Notes: generated by a model from the letters alone, not told the origin. 61,754 bases of DNA from Nostoc sp. KVJ20 (GCF_001712795.1 NZ_KV757721.1:1-61754); one strand, 5' to 3'; shown: positions 8,369 to 17,536, numbered from the stretch's first letter. Translations and numbers: made by a program.

Positions 8369-9943
8369 TCAATTCTTAGAAAAACCGCAAATTTCAATTT
8401 CTTCTTGGCTAAAAGTATCCTTCAATATCTTGCGGAGAACACGCTGAATATGAAGATGTTTTCCAGGCTTGACTTTTGTCAGTGTCAGCAGCAATAGATT
8501 ATTCTCACCAAAGTGTTCTAGTCCAGCTACGCGGGTAGGTTCTAGAACATCTTGTTCATCTGCTTTTAACTGCTGTCCTACCTTCTCAACGACTCTATAC
8601 ACATGATCTAAATTGGAGTTATATGAAACGCTAACTTCCACCCTTGCATATATATACTGTTTAGAGAAATTGACAATTGATCCGATATCTCCATTACGAA
8701 TAATCTGCAATTGACCATCAGGATGGCGAAGGTGAGTGGTTCGCAGTTCAATCGCTTCTACAATCCCCTCAACACTTCTCTCTTCCATTTTCCCGGCTTC
8801 GACATAATCACCAACCAAATAATAGTTTTCAAACAAAATCAAAAATCCACAAACAACATCATTAATCAGGTTTTGTGCCCCAAGACCAACTGCTATACCC
8901 ACAATTCCCGCACCTGCTAAGATAGGGGCAGGATCAATGCCAATCAGCCTGAGTATAGTAACTCCGGCAGTGAAGTAGATGAAATATTTGGCAAAACTCC
9001 GTATTAAGGGAATCAGAGTCAGCCGTTTCTGTTGCTGTGAGTCATTTAAATCTGTAGTTTTTAAGTAGAACTCATCCAGGATAAAGTAAACGACTTCAAT
9101 CAAAACATTGCTAATAAAATAAACCCCAATAATCTGCACAATTCTAGGGGTATAAGCATTTATCCAAGCGATAGGTTCTATTTCTGGAACAACAAGATTT
9201 ACTATGCCAACATAGAGAACATATTCCAAACATTTTTTGGAGAGGGGAATTAAGTTGCGTAAACGCTCATATAAACGTAGTAGATTGTTAGAACTAGAGT
9301 ATTTAAGGCTCAGTGCATCGAGAGTATCAACAATGGTAGCAACAGCTTTAATAATGAGCAAACCAATTGTGATTATAATGTATATTTTTAAAGCAATGTA
9401 AAGATATTTGGGAACAACTTCTGGGATATAGAGAAATTTAGCACATAGAATAACAGAAGATATCCACAAAGTATGAATAATGATTCTTTTTAAGACTTTA
9501 AAAAAAGCCTCAATACTCTCATCGTTAGCTTTTATTTGATCGGCTTGCTTTGCGTAATCGCAGACCCAATCTATACTCCGCTTTAATGGTGGGATGCTAA
9601 ATTTAACTAGCAATAGCAAACTAACACTTTTCAAGCTTGCCGTAAAAATATTGATCCAAAATTGGGTAGGAAGACTGCGAATTAGATTAAGTTGAAATTC
9701 CTGAATGTTTCCACCTCGATAAATCACCATCCCATTCAAGCCAACCAGCGCCAGACACATAATTACACAAATGAAAATTAAAATTTTACTGATGCTGCGG
9801 CGCAGAAAAGTGATATTTGCAGCTTTTCCTTGAAGCCATGAAACTTTAGTAACTTGCTTGAAGATTATGCCAATTAACCAGTTAAACAGCAAGAAAATAG
9901 TTATTAAAAATATGACTTCACTCAGGATGATTAGTATATTCAT
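8369..9943 (-). CDS. MscS-family mechanosensitive ion channel
   Basis: This is a 524-residue membrane protein with several hydrophobic segments in the N-terminal half (around ILSEVIFLITIFLLFNWLIG, ILIFICVIMCLALVGLNG and further). The MscS core follows: pore helix GIDPAPILAGAGIVGIAVG, then GAQNLINDVVCGFLILFENYYLVGDYVEAG, then the beta domain with SIVNFSKQYIYARVEV. MscS channels open under membrane tension and release solutes on osmotic downshift. I place the start at the ATG at 9943. The frame stays open to a GTG at 10126, but the extra 61 residues look like a remnant of another gene. The gene is transcribed alone. Confidence 0.85.
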   Translation of the reverse strand: MNILIILSEVIFLITIFLLFNWLIGIIFKQVTKVSWLQGKAANITFLRRSISKILIFICVIMCLALVGLNGMVIYRGGNIQEFQLNLIRSLPTQFWINIFTASLKSVSLLLLVKFSIPPLKRSIDWVCDYAKQADQIKANDESIEAFFKVLKRIIIHTLWISSVILCAKFLYIPEVVPKYLYIALKIYIIITIGLLIIKAVATIVDTLDALSLKYSSSNNLLRLYERLRNLIPLSKKCLEYVLYVGIVNLVVPEIEPIAWINAYTPRIVQIIGVYFISNVLIEVVYFILDEFYLKTTDLNDSQQQKRLTLIPLIRSFAKYFIYFTAGVTILRLIGIDPAPILAGAGIVGIAVGLGAQNLINDVVCGFLILFENYYLVGDYVEAGKMEERSVEGIVEAIELRTTHLRHPDGQLQIIRNGDIGSIVNFSKQYIYARVEVSVSYNSNLDHVYRVVEKVGQQLKADEQDVLEPTRVAGLEHFGENNLLLLTLTKVKPGKHLHIQRVLRKILKDTFSQEEIEICGFSKN

Positions 9944-9964
9944 TTTGTGAGTATCAGTTGGTTT

Positions 9965-10054
9965 ATTTGATGATTTGGGTTTCCAGATGACTAAACGCAG
10001 TCCCAGAAGTGTCACTGCTGTTGGTTGCTTGGGATCTAAATCTTGGCGTTGCTG
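9965..10054 (-). pseudogene. Possible remnant of a Rieske/pheophorbide a oxygenase-like gene
   Basis: Read on the minus strand, about 30 codons give QQRQDLDPKQPTAVTLLGLR followed by LVIWKPKSSN. From memory this matches the N-terminal region just before the Rieske cluster (CPHR) in cyanobacterial PaO-like oxygenases. The CPHRLAP motif expected next is absent and the mscS start follows. No MscS feature explains this segment. The call is weak because no alignment was run. Confidence 0.35.
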
Positions 10055-10137
10055 AATCAAAATATGAATCAGGCGATCGCTACAATGAGACTTGTACCTC
10101 ACATCTTGAGTCGTACTGAACCACACTTGAGATAATA

Positions 10138-10266
10138 TATAGGAATCCGCTTTGATTTCTGAACGAATTTGCGTAGACAGGCAATAGGCAATCTTGCTAC
10201 AGGCAACAGGAAAGAAGGCTTTTTAGTTGTACTGAGTTTTTTCAGAAATCAAATATGAGTCCTATA
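10138..10266. repeat. MITE family A, copy 2 (inverted)
   Basis: This is an inverted copy of 3221-3355, with ends TATAGGAATCCGCTTTGATT and (complement) TATAGGACTCATATTTGATT. It lies directly upstream of the mscS open frame. It has fewer TTGCCTA-type heptamers than copy 1. Confidence 0.75.
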
Positions 10267-10333
10267 TGACTTACATTTCTAAACACTCATGCTTAATTTC
10301 TTCTGAGTATCCTTTGAGTTCATAAGAATTATT

Positions 10334-10629
10334 GAAGAAGAAGTCAGAATTCAGGAGTCAGAATAAAGACGCGACTCGAAAATACTCACTACCGCGGACT
10401 CGCTTTACACTTCGCTTACAGTCGGGGATTCAGATCGGCGCAGGAATTGTTGCACCACCAAATTTTCTTGTTTTGTGGGAGTGCAAAAACGCCGATTATT
10501 CAGACGCTTCTTCGTCGCTCTAAGCGAAGCCATGCCGTTCGCGTTAGCGTCTCTGAAAGAGAAGGCTTTACGCTGCGAAGCACCGCCAGTCATACAGAAT
10601 TCATTCTGAATTTTGACTCCTGAATTCTT
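10334..10629 (+). repeat. Composite dispersed repeat (family R3), copy b
   Basis: The left end carries AGAATTCAGGAGTC's relative TCAGAATTCAGGAGTCAGAA, and the right end carries its inverted counterpart GACTCCTGAATTCTT (10615-10629). The core encodes the shared peptide GAGIVAPPNFLVLWECKNA on the plus strand. The palindrome-rich module (GCGTTAGCGTCTCTGAAAGA) also occurs in copy a. Confidence 0.8.
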
Positions 10630-11023
10630 ACCAAGTTACATTATACTAGCTTGATAGTAAGCGCTGAGATCAATTATCTATTTATCCTACTTTTCCTACT
10701 TTTTCACTGGGTGTTTTGATGGTTGTCTTGCAAAAACTCTCTAAAGAAATTAAGTCCTTGCATTTACCTGAATTTGTACAAATGTAATTAAATAATGTAA
10801 TATTTTAAACTTGTATAATTTATGACTTTTTGCTTGTGTGTTGCGAAAAGATTATCGCTTTATTAGAACTCTAAGTATTGACTATTAATAGTTGTGGAAC
10901 TACTTATAATCAAGAACTTGGTTAAAATTAATGTGCGTGACTGCTGGATGCGATCGCTCTTGTCGATTCCCATTACTGAGCCAAAAGCGATCGCAACTGT
11001 TTTTACTTAAATTGACTCCAATA
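10630..11023. other. Intergenic region downstream of the antiporter gene
   Basis: The stretch is AT-rich and lies between convergently read repeats and the 3' end of the antiporter gene. Apart from two HIP1 octamers (near 10951 and 10987) I see nothing assignable. Confidence 0.4.
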
Positions 11024-13105
11024 TTAGGAATGAGGCTCTCCCAACACCACAATTGAGCACTTCAATTCTTGAATCATCTGCGTTGTCACTTCGCTAACGG
11101 CTAATCCCCCGGCTGTGCGATAACGGACGGAACGTAATACTGCTAAATCAAACGCCTCAGCTTCCCGAATTACGACTCTAGCAACATCATCACCCTTGAT
11201 TGTTTGGATATTGGTATTCACCTGTAACTGGCTTTTAGAAGCGATTTCAGACAATTGAGACACAAATTTTTCGACCCGAATCGGGGGTGATTTGCGATCG
11301 CATACGTGTAACAGCACAACTTCCGCCTGATTAACATCAGCTAAAATTTGAGCAAACCGTAAAGCGCCGATGGTTTGGCGCGTTAAGTCTCCAACTGGTA
11401 CAAGAATTCTTTTGATTGTCTTGGGACTGCTCAATAGGCGTGTGACTGCTACCGGACAGTGAGAAGACCAAAACACGCTATCAATGACATTACCAAATAA
11501 GCGGGCACGTAAACCTGTTGTCCGCGACCAACCCATCACTATTAAACTAGCATTTTGTTCTCGACTGGTACGGCTAATTGCCAAAGCTATATCATCATCA
11601 ATCCGATTTGCAGGTGAAACTTCTACATCAAATTCTTGACTGATTTCTCTAGCTAAACTTAATCTTTGCTGACTGTGATCAAGTGCTGTTACTAATTGCG
11701 GATTGTCCATCTGAATATGCGCTCTAGTAATAGCTAATGGCACAATTCTTCCAGATTCATGACTAGCCAGCAATGCTGCCATTTCTATGAGATAGCGCTG
11801 GGTTTGGGGGTTGTAAATTGGTACTACTACAGTAAATGGATATGGCTTCTGTTCTACTAGTTGAGTTTCACTACTTTCCCACCAAGTTGTCAAACTATCT
11901 GTTTCAAAATCTGTCTGAGAAAGCTGTAACGCAGAAGCAAATCGTGCTGTTATTATGGGCCCCATAATTGCTGTCACCAGCATGAGGACAATCACACTGT
12001 TTAAAACACCTTCATTGATTAAGCGTTCACCAGCAGGATTTACCGTTTGATATGCAACTAAGGCTGCTGCTAGTGTGGCTGCTACCTGTGGAAGTGACAA
12101 TGACCACATCGTTAGCAATTCTGCCGTATTGTAGCGGTATAACAGTTTGGCTAAGAATGCTGCAATAAACTTGCTGCCAATCAAAGCTACTACAATTACC
12201 ACAGTCAGCCAAACTGAACTGAGAGTTCTTATAAATGCAGGAATATCAATCAATAATCCCATGTCCACAAAGAAACATGGAATAAATAAAACACTGCCAA
12301 TAAACTCAATTTTTTCTTTGACAGGGCTACGTCCGAGAACATCATTAACTGCTAAACCTGCTAAAAATGCACCAACAATTTTCTCAATTCCAATTACCTG
12401 CGCTCCAACAGATGCCAAAAACAATGCTAGTAATATAAACAAAAACTGGTTACTTTGTTCATCCCCAGAGCGACGAAAAAACTCTTTTCCTGCCCAGTCA
12501 AAGCCAAACAGAACAACAGCAGAATAAATTGCTAATCCACCTAACAAAGTAGCTAAACTTAAAGCCGAGAATTGCCCCCCATGAATTCCAACACAAATTG
12601 CTAACACTAGTAAAGCACCTGTGTCAGTAAAAATTGTTGCACCAATCGTGACAGTTACAGCTTCATTTGTGACCACTCCTAAACGACTCACAATTGGATA
12701 TGCCAAGAGAGTATGAGAGGCTAGCAAAGAACCAATGAGGACGGCAGTATTCCAGCTAAAATTGAATAAACGTCCAACAGCAATGCCAGCAATTAGTGGC
12801 ACTAAGAATGTCAGTATACCAAAGCCAATTGAGCGATTTTTAGTTTTACGGAACTGCTCTAGGTCAATTTCTAAACCCGCCACAAACATCAAATAAATCT
12901 TGCCGATATCCGAGAGCAGATTGATAGTTTCAGACTCAGAATTTAACAGTTTTAATCCATTCTGTCCTAGTACTACGCCTGCTACTAACAAACCCACTAA
13001 TCCAGGTAGCCGCAGTCGCTCAAAGATAGGAGGTACAGTAAAGATTACTGTTAGGAGAATTGTAAATGCAACGATAGGACTGTCTGTGAGCGAGTTCAGT
13101 GTCAT
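11024..13105 (-). CDS. CPA2-family cation/proton antiporter with C-terminal Usp domains
   Basis: The protein has 693 residues. Residues about 1-400 are a CPA2 (Kef/NapA-like) antiporter with roughly twelve hydrophobic segments: IFERLRLPGLVGLLVAGVVLG, FVAGLEIDLEQFR, LASHTLLAYPIVSRLGV, FTDTGALLVLAI. Residues about 420-560 and 560-690 look like two universal-stress-protein domains (FTVVVPIYNP...SLIVMGWSRT and KRILVPVGDLTRQT...IVVLGEP). The Asp in FTDTG corresponds to the family's ion-binding region. It probably exchanges Na+ or K+ for H+ across the plasma or thylakoid membrane, with the Usp part as a nucleotide-responsive regulator (inference). The gene is monocistronic; the ATG start fits the first membrane helix. 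Confidence 0.88.
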   Translation of the reverse strand: MTLNSLTDSPIVAFTILLTVIFTVPPIFERLRLPGLVGLLVAGVVLGQNGLKLLNSESETINLLSDIGKIYLMFVAGLEIDLEQFRKTKNRSIGFGILTFLVPLIAGIAVGRLFNFSWNTAVLIGSLLASHTLLAYPIVSRLGVVTNEAVTVTIGATIFTDTGALLVLAICVGIHGGQFSALSLATLLGGLAIYSAVVLFGFDWAGKEFFRRSGDEQSNQFLFILLALFLASVGAQVIGIEKIVGAFLAGLAVNDVLGRSPVKEKIEFIGSVLFIPCFFVDMGLLIDIPAFIRTLSSVWLTVVIVVALIGSKFIAAFLAKLLYRYNTAELLTMWSLSLPQVAATLAAALVAYQTVNPAGERLINEGVLNSVIVLMLVTAIMGPIITARFASALQLSQTDFETDSLTTWWESSETQLVEQKPYPFTVVVPIYNPQTQRYLIEMAALLASHESGRIVPLAITRAHIQMDNPQLVTALDHSQQRLSLAREISQEFDVEVSPANRIDDDIALAISRTSREQNASLIVMGWSRTTGLRARLFGNVIDSVFWSSHCPVAVTRLLSSPKTIKRILVPVGDLTRQTIGALRFAQILADVNQAEVVLLHVCDRKSPPIRVEKFVSQLSEIASKSQLQVNTNIQTIKGDDVARVVIREAEAFDLAVLRSVRYRTAGGLAVSEVTTQMIQELKCSIVVLGEPHS

Positions 13106-13570
13106 ATTTAATCAATCAGCCTAAATGGTAGATGTACAATAAGCATACGAAATCTTACTTAAAATTTTTGTATACTCAGTTTCATTAGTGACAGTCCATT
13201 AAATTTTTAACAGGATAAATGTTGCGATCGCAATGTCAATTCTATCTTAAGGAGGGATTTTTTACATCCATAGATATAAATATCGATGGAATTTTAACTT
13301 ACAAAATTTATGGATATTTAAATGAATATAGATAATATTGAGCGCTTATCAATCGTCAAACCATAGAAAAATAGAATTTTTTGTTTATATAAATCAAATA
13401 TTAGCTTAACAAGGATTGAAAGATAAAAATAATGCTAACAATTAGCGAAATTCAAACATAAAGTTTGGTAATCGAAAGCAATGGAGAGCAATCGAATAAG
13501 TCTCACCATCTACTCATTTATTTGGAAGTAATTTGCTGTTATATGCAAAGGGTATAGCTAAAATCGATGA
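13106..13570. other. AT-rich intergenic region between antiporter and repeat
   Basis: This is the promoter side of the antiporter gene. It is AT-rich and contains an approximate palindrome near 13269-13291 (CATAGATATAAATATCGATG). I see no ORF and no repeat shared with other parts of the window. Confidence 0.4.
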
Positions 13571-13760
13571 AACCCAAGTTGAAGAAGAATACAGAATTCA
13601 GAATCAATATAGTTGGTGATATCCTACCGGAAGCAAACTACAGACCCGCCACGAGTTGTAGAACACTAAATTTTATTGTTTTGTATGGAACTTCAAACCC
13701 GTTGATTATACAGCTTGATTTTTGCTCGTCTGGCTGGAATTCGGCATTCTAACTTCTTTG
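13571..13760 (+). repeat. Degenerate copy of composite repeat family R3
   Basis: It aligns by eye with the cores at 10334 and 16057: CAGACCCGCCACGAGTTGTA, then ACTAAATTTTATTGTTTTGT, then AACCCGTTGATTATACAG correspond in order to CAGACCGACGCAGGAATTGT, ACCAAATTTTCTTGTTTTGT and AACGCCGATTATTCAGAC. Many substitutions show that it is older than the other copies. The short open frame across it is repeat-derived. Confidence 0.7.
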
Positions 13761-13879
13761 TGTACGTAAGTATCTTTGCCTATGAGTGAACTATCATCTG
13801 GAAAAATCTGGAAGAGCGCTCTTATAGGTTCCTATCAATGATAATTTTAAGCATTGGGAACTCCTAAAAATCAAAGTTT

Positions 13880-14566
13880 ATGAACGCAGCCGACGACAAA
13901 ACGATTGTTCGCGAGTATTTCAATTCCACAGGGTTTGACCGTTGGAAGCGAATTTACGGCGATGGCGAAGTCAACAAAGTCCAACTAGACATCCGCAATG
14001 GACACCAGCAAACCGTGGATACAGTTCTCGGCTGGCTGAAGGCTGATAACAATTTACCAGAGCTATCAATCTGTGATGCTGGATGTGGTGTTGGTAGTCT
14101 CAGCATTCCTCTGGCGGTAGATGGTGCTAAAGTCTATGCCACCGATATTTCGGAAAAAATGGTGGAAGAAGGCAAGGACAGAGCAAAGGAAACTTTGGGA
14201 AATGGTGAAAATCCCACTTTTGCTGTGCAGGATTTGGAATCGTTGAGTGGTAGTTACCATACCGTTATTTGCTTGGATGTTCTTATCCACTACCCCCAAG
14301 AAAAAGCGGATGAGATGATATCTCACCTCTGTTCTTTAGCACAGTCGCGGATAATTCTCAGTTTTGCACCGAAGACCTGCGCCTTGACTATACTCAAGAA
14401 AATTGGCAGTTTTTTTCCTGGGCCAAGTAAAGCCACTCGTGCATATTTGCATCGTGAGGCTGATGTCATGAAAATTTTAGAAAGTAATGGTTTTTCGTTG
14501 CAACGAGAGTCGATGACTCGGACTCGTTTTTATTTTTCCCGTCTGCTGGAAGCTACACGTAAGTAG
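13880..14566 (+). CDS. chlM: Magnesium protoporphyrin IX methyltransferase
   Basis: The 228-residue SAM-dependent methyltransferase of the ChlM/BchM type (EC 2.1.1.11) methylates the C13 propionate of Mg-protoporphyrin IX in chlorophyll synthesis. Diagnostic parts are VREYFNSTGFDRWKRIYGDG near the start, the SAM motif ICDAGCGVGSLSIPLA, VICLDVLIHYPQEK and the ending MTRTRFYFSRLLEA. The stop codon TAG (14564-14566) is also the first three bases of a palindromic element, so the element's insertion created or replaced the natural stop with little effect on the protein. No other chlorophyll gene is nearby. Confidence 0.95.
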   Translation: MNAADDKTIVREYFNSTGFDRWKRIYGDGEVNKVQLDIRNGHQQTVDTVLGWLKADNNLPELSICDAGCGVGSLSIPLAVDGAKVYATDISEKMVEEGKDRAKETLGNGENPTFAVQDLESLSGSYHTVICLDVLIHYPQEKADEMISHLCSLAQSRIILSFAPKTCALTILKKIGSFFPGPSKATRAYLHREADVMKILESNGFSLQRESMTRTRFYFSRLLEATRK

Positions 14567-14682
14567 ACCTCTTGCAAAAGTCCCTTAACAGCCCACCCCC
14601 AGCCCCTCGTGCGGGGAGGGGAGACTTTGAGGTAAGTCAAAGGCGGGGTGGGGTTCTTTTTTTGATTTATGCAAGAAGTCTA
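14564..14682. repeat. MITE-like element overlapping the chlM stop codon
   Basis: The element is 119 bp with terminal inverted repeats TAGACCTCTTGCA and TGCAAGAAGTCTA (one mismatch). The interior has an imperfect GC-rich hairpin (CCCACCCCCAGCCCC against GGCGGGGTGGGG) followed by a run of seven T, so on the plus strand it could also end chlM transcription. Confidence 0.75.
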
Positions 14683-14717
14683 GTGAAGTTAAAATTGCAG
14701 CAAGATAGTTTATAGGA

Positions 14718-14818
14718 CAATACAGTTCAGATAAGCCCAAAACACTTGTAGAGACGGCGATTCATCGCGTCTTCAAAGACAAATTATCTACATCAGTAAC
14801 CTTAACTCAACCGTATTG
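14718..14818. repeat. MITE family C, copy 2, with perfect 10-bp target duplication
   Basis: The element is 101 bp with ends CAATACAGTT and AACCGTATTG (inverted, one mismatch). It is bracketed by the exact direct repeat GTTTATAGGA at 14708-14717 and 14819-14828. It has the same length as copy 1 at 5791-5891. Confidence 0.88.
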
Positions 14819-14995
14819 GTTTATAGGATATAGAACATACATAGATGCGAGAATCCTAGTATAACTTTGCTGCAATTTGACAATTTCAAGGGTTATTATC
14901 GGTAAATATCGCATTTGCCAAGTAGATTGACATACTGGAACCTTTCTGAAAGTCAGGTTAAAATCGCTAGCAAAGTGTAAATCTGAAGTGAAACT

Positions 14996-15475
14996 ATGAA
15001 GACTGCTGAAAAATTAGCTGCGGGCTGGCTACTGACACTCGGATTCATGTTTGTAACGCTATCAGCAACAGCGGTATTTGAAAAACTTGCTACGCGTAAA
15101 GTGATCATACTACCCAAAGACGAGTATGAGTTTAACGCACCAAATACTACTTATGAAGATGATAATGCTGCTATTGGTGGTATAATTTTTGGCGTTCCTA
15201 CCTTAACACTGGGCACATGGCTAGCATTGGGATTGTATCGTCAAAGTCGGCAGGAGAAAAAGGCGATTAATCAACAACATAGCGATCGCTTGCAATCGAT
15301 TTTTTATGAGATGCTACAAGAAAATCATGGGCGTGTAACTGTTTTAGGCTTTGCAATGCAGTCACAACTACCCGCAGCCAACGCCAGACAATATTTAGAT
15401 GAAAAAGCTAAAGAATTCAATGCAAACTTTAAGGTGAACGAAGAAGGGGCTGTATCATATCATTTTGATGTCTAA
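14996..15475 (+). CDS. Small membrane protein, conserved hypothetical
   Basis: The protein has 159 residues with two predicted membrane helices: residues about 8-28 (AAGWLLTLGFMFVTLSATAVF) and about 60-82 (AIGGIIFGVPTLTLGTWLALGL). An acidic loop lies between them, and a cytoplasmic-looking basic C-terminal region ends ...FNANFKVNEEGAVSYHFDV. The C-terminal 70 residues (LQSIFYEMLQENHGRVTVLGFA) resemble a small winged-helix-like or helical domain, but I cannot assign a family. The gene is likely real from codon use and a HIP1 site in frame. Confidence 0.7.
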   Translation: MKTAEKLAAGWLLTLGFMFVTLSATAVFEKLATRKVIILPKDEYEFNAPNTTYEDDNAAIGGIIFGVPTLTLGTWLALGLYRQSRQEKKAINQQHSDRLQSIFYEMLQENHGRVTVLGFAMQSQLPAANARQYLDEKAKEFNANFKVNEEGAVSYHFDV

Positions 15476-15509
15476 TTGTCATTTGTCCTTTGTCCTTTGT
15501 TATTGTCCC

Positions 15510-15555
15510 TTGTTATTAACTAATGACTAATGACTAATGACTAATGACTAATAAT
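15510..15555. repeat. STRR heptamer array (TAATGAC)
   Basis: Tandem ACTAATG/TAATGAC heptamers lie between the membrane-protein gene and the DUF423 gene, preceded by TTTGTCC/TTGTTAT relatives from about 15476. This is a typical short tandemly repeated repetitive sequence of Nostoc-type genomes. Confidence 0.8.
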
Positions 15556-15574
15556 AAACTTACGGCTAAGTGTA

Positions 15575-15955
15575 ATGACGCAGATTTTTTTGAGCGTAGC
15601 TGCCATTTTAGGCGGTTTGTCAGTTGCGGCTGGTGCTTTTGCTTCCCATGCCTTGCGGGAAAAAATTAGTGAGCGATCGCTAGAAATTTTTGAAACTGGC
15701 GCTCGTTACCAAATGTATCATGCTCTGGCACTTTTCTTAGTAGCCATACTAATTAGTCGTACCGAGTCCCCTCAACCTACTCTCATCGCCAGTGGATGGC
15801 TGTTTCTCATTGGCATAGCTATTTTCTCCGGTAGCTTGTACGCCCTTAGCTTAACCGGTATTAAATCCTTGGGAGCGATCGCACCACTAGGCGGTATAGC
15901 CTTTCTTAGTGGTTGGGGTGCTTTAGCTTTCGCTGCTTGGAATTTGAAGTTGTAA
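15575..15955 (+). CDS. DUF423 family membrane protein
   Basis: The 126-residue protein has four hydrophobic segments. The family signature near the start is GGLSVAAGAFASHALREKIS, followed by FETGARYQMYHALALFLVAI and FSGSLYALSLTGIKSLGAIAPLGGIAFL. DUF423 proteins (YwdK/YgdD type) are small inner-membrane proteins of unknown function. The start ATG follows the heptamer array directly, so that array forms part of the 5' leader. A TTAGGAG heptamer run with an inverted match downstream (15962-16000) could act as a weak terminator. Confidence 0.88.
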   Translation: MTQIFLSVAAILGGLSVAAGAFASHALREKISERSLEIFETGARYQMYHALALFLVAILISRTESPQPTLIASGWLFLIGIAIFSGSLYALSLTGIKSLGAIAPLGGIAFLSGWGALAFAAWNLKL

Positions 15956-16056
15956 AAAAGTTAGGAGTTAGGAGTTAAAAACTCTTAATTCCTAACTCCA
16001 TTTATGGCCAAATTTACTCATTTTTATAGCAGATTTTATATTAATAGAACATATTT

Positions 16057-16370
16057 GAAGAAGAATTCAGAAGTCAGAATTCAGGAGTCAGAATAAAGAC
16101 GCTCGTTCGCGTAGGGTGTCGTAGACAAGACTCGCTTTCCGCAACGCTATCAGTCGGGGATTCAGACCGACGCAGGAATTGTTGCACCACCAAATTTTCT
16201 TGTTTTGTGGAGGTGCAAAACGCCGATTATTCAGACGCTCGATTACTCGCTCTAAGCGAAGCATCCCGAAGGGTATACGCTGCGCTATCCGTCAGTCATA
16301 CAGAAAACATTGCTGTTAGCGGATAGCTAAGGTTTAGCCCATTCTGACGACTGACGCCTTTATTCTGTTC
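16057..16370 (+). repeat. Composite dispersed repeat (family R3), copy c
   Basis: The core matches copies a and b (GAATTGTTGCACCACCAAAT, then TTTGTGGAGGTGCAAAACGC). The block GTTAGCGGATAGCTAAGG is in the same orientation as in copy a, although the cores of a and c point in opposite directions. The modules therefore move or are rearranged independently. Confidence 0.8.
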
Positions 16371-16626
16371 GATAAACTTTCATAAAACCCGTATCAGCGA
16401 TTTTTTTATGTGCAAAATAATGAGCAGCGATTTCTGATAGTTAGGTATTTTTTATAAAGTGGGACACACCTAATATTTTCCAACAAATAGAATTACTAAA
16501 TCCATAAAACTTATTTCCGTAATATTACAGAAGCCATGAATAAAAAAAAGCAATAACCTGCATAGGAGACATATATACTAGCAAATAGCAGCTAAAAAAA
16601 TTACATTTGTAATATCATTCAAACCT
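16371..16626. other. AT-rich leader of the PhnD-like gene
   Basis: No ORF, repeat or strong hairpin is visible. It presumably contains the promoter of the phnD-like/kinase pair. Confidence 0.35.
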
Positions 16627-17517
16627 ATGAAACGGCGCAATCTGCTTTGGTATTCGCTACTGTTTGCTACTGGCTGCACAACAGGATTAAATTCTACTAA
16701 TAATAGCTCAGATCAAATAGCAATAACTGCACCAAAAAATCTTAAATTTGCAGTTACAGATGTCACTGGAATTGAAGATTTAAAACGAGATTTTGGAATT
16801 TTTCGCACTACATTAGAAGGAATATTAGGCATAAAAGTTGAGTTTTTTCCTGTAGAAAATCCCACAGCAGCAGCACCAGCATTGTCATCCAGAGAGGTAG
16901 ATATTGTATTTGCAGGGCCTTCAGAATACTTGATTTTAAATTCTAGGGCAAAGGCTATTCCTATAATTGCTATTGAGCGCACAAACTACCATTGCATTAT
17001 TGTAGTTCGTGCAGATAGCAAAATTAAATTATTATCTCAATTGAAAGATAAAACAATTGCTATGCGAACAGTTGGCTCAACTTCTGGACATATTGCTCCC
17101 ACAAAGCTACTAATAGATGCTGGATTAGATCCAAAAACTGACTTCAAAACTGTCATGTTGGATGATAAGGGAGTACAAGCATTAAAAAAAGGTGAGGTAG
17201 ATGCCTGGGCAACTGCATCTGACAGATACGAAAACATTCTGGAATCTGAGGGCTTAATTGAAAAAGATTTTTCTGTAATATTTAAAGGGCCATTACTTCC
17301 CAATGATGTATTTGTTGCTAGTAACCATTTTGCATCTAGCTTTATAGCAGATATGCAATCCCGCATGATTAAGCATCAAGATAAACTAATTCAAAGTTTG
17401 GTCATAGCTAAAGCGAACCAAAAGTATCAAGGAGGCAAGTTAGTTCTAGCAAACGATGCTGATTATAATATGATTCGTGAAGTTTATCAAAAAATCGGAC
17501 AGGGAAACTTTTTATAA
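16627..17517 (+). CDS. PhnD-like phosphate/phosphonate-type periplasmic binding lipoprotein
   Basis: The protein has 296 residues. The lipoprotein signal is clear: MKRRN, a hydrophobic stretch, then the lipobox ATGC. The mature part has the fold of PhnD/PtxB-type binding proteins: LKFAVTDVTG, LGIKVEFFPVENPTAAAPAL, VDIVFAGPSEYLIL, a hinge TIAMRTVGSTSGHIAPTKLL and GEVDAWATASDRYENIL. No ABC permease or ATPase gene is nearby. The next gene, 19 nt downstream, is a membrane histidine kinase with an extracytoplasmic region, so I infer that this protein presents a ligand to the kinase and is not part of a transporter. The ligand could be phosphate, phosphite, phosphonate or something unrelated. Confidence 0.85.
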   Translation: MKRRNLLWYSLLFATGCTTGLNSTNNSSDQIAITAPKNLKFAVTDVTGIEDLKRDFGIFRTTLEGILGIKVEFFPVENPTAAAPALSSREVDIVFAGPSEYLILNSRAKAIPIIAIERTNYHCIIVVRADSKIKLLSQLKDKTIAMRTVGSTSGHIAPTKLLIDAGLDPKTDFKTVMLDDKGVQALKKGEVDAWATASDRYENILESEGLIEKDFSVIFKGPLLPNDVFVASNHFASSFIADMQSRMIKHQDKLIQSLVIAKANQKYQGGKLVLANDADYNMIREVYQKIGQGNFL

Positions 17518-17536
17518 TAAATTATTCGATAAATTA

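Noticed and set aside
13567..13752. Plus-strand 61-residue ORF
   Set aside because: It lies entirely in the degenerate R3 copy.
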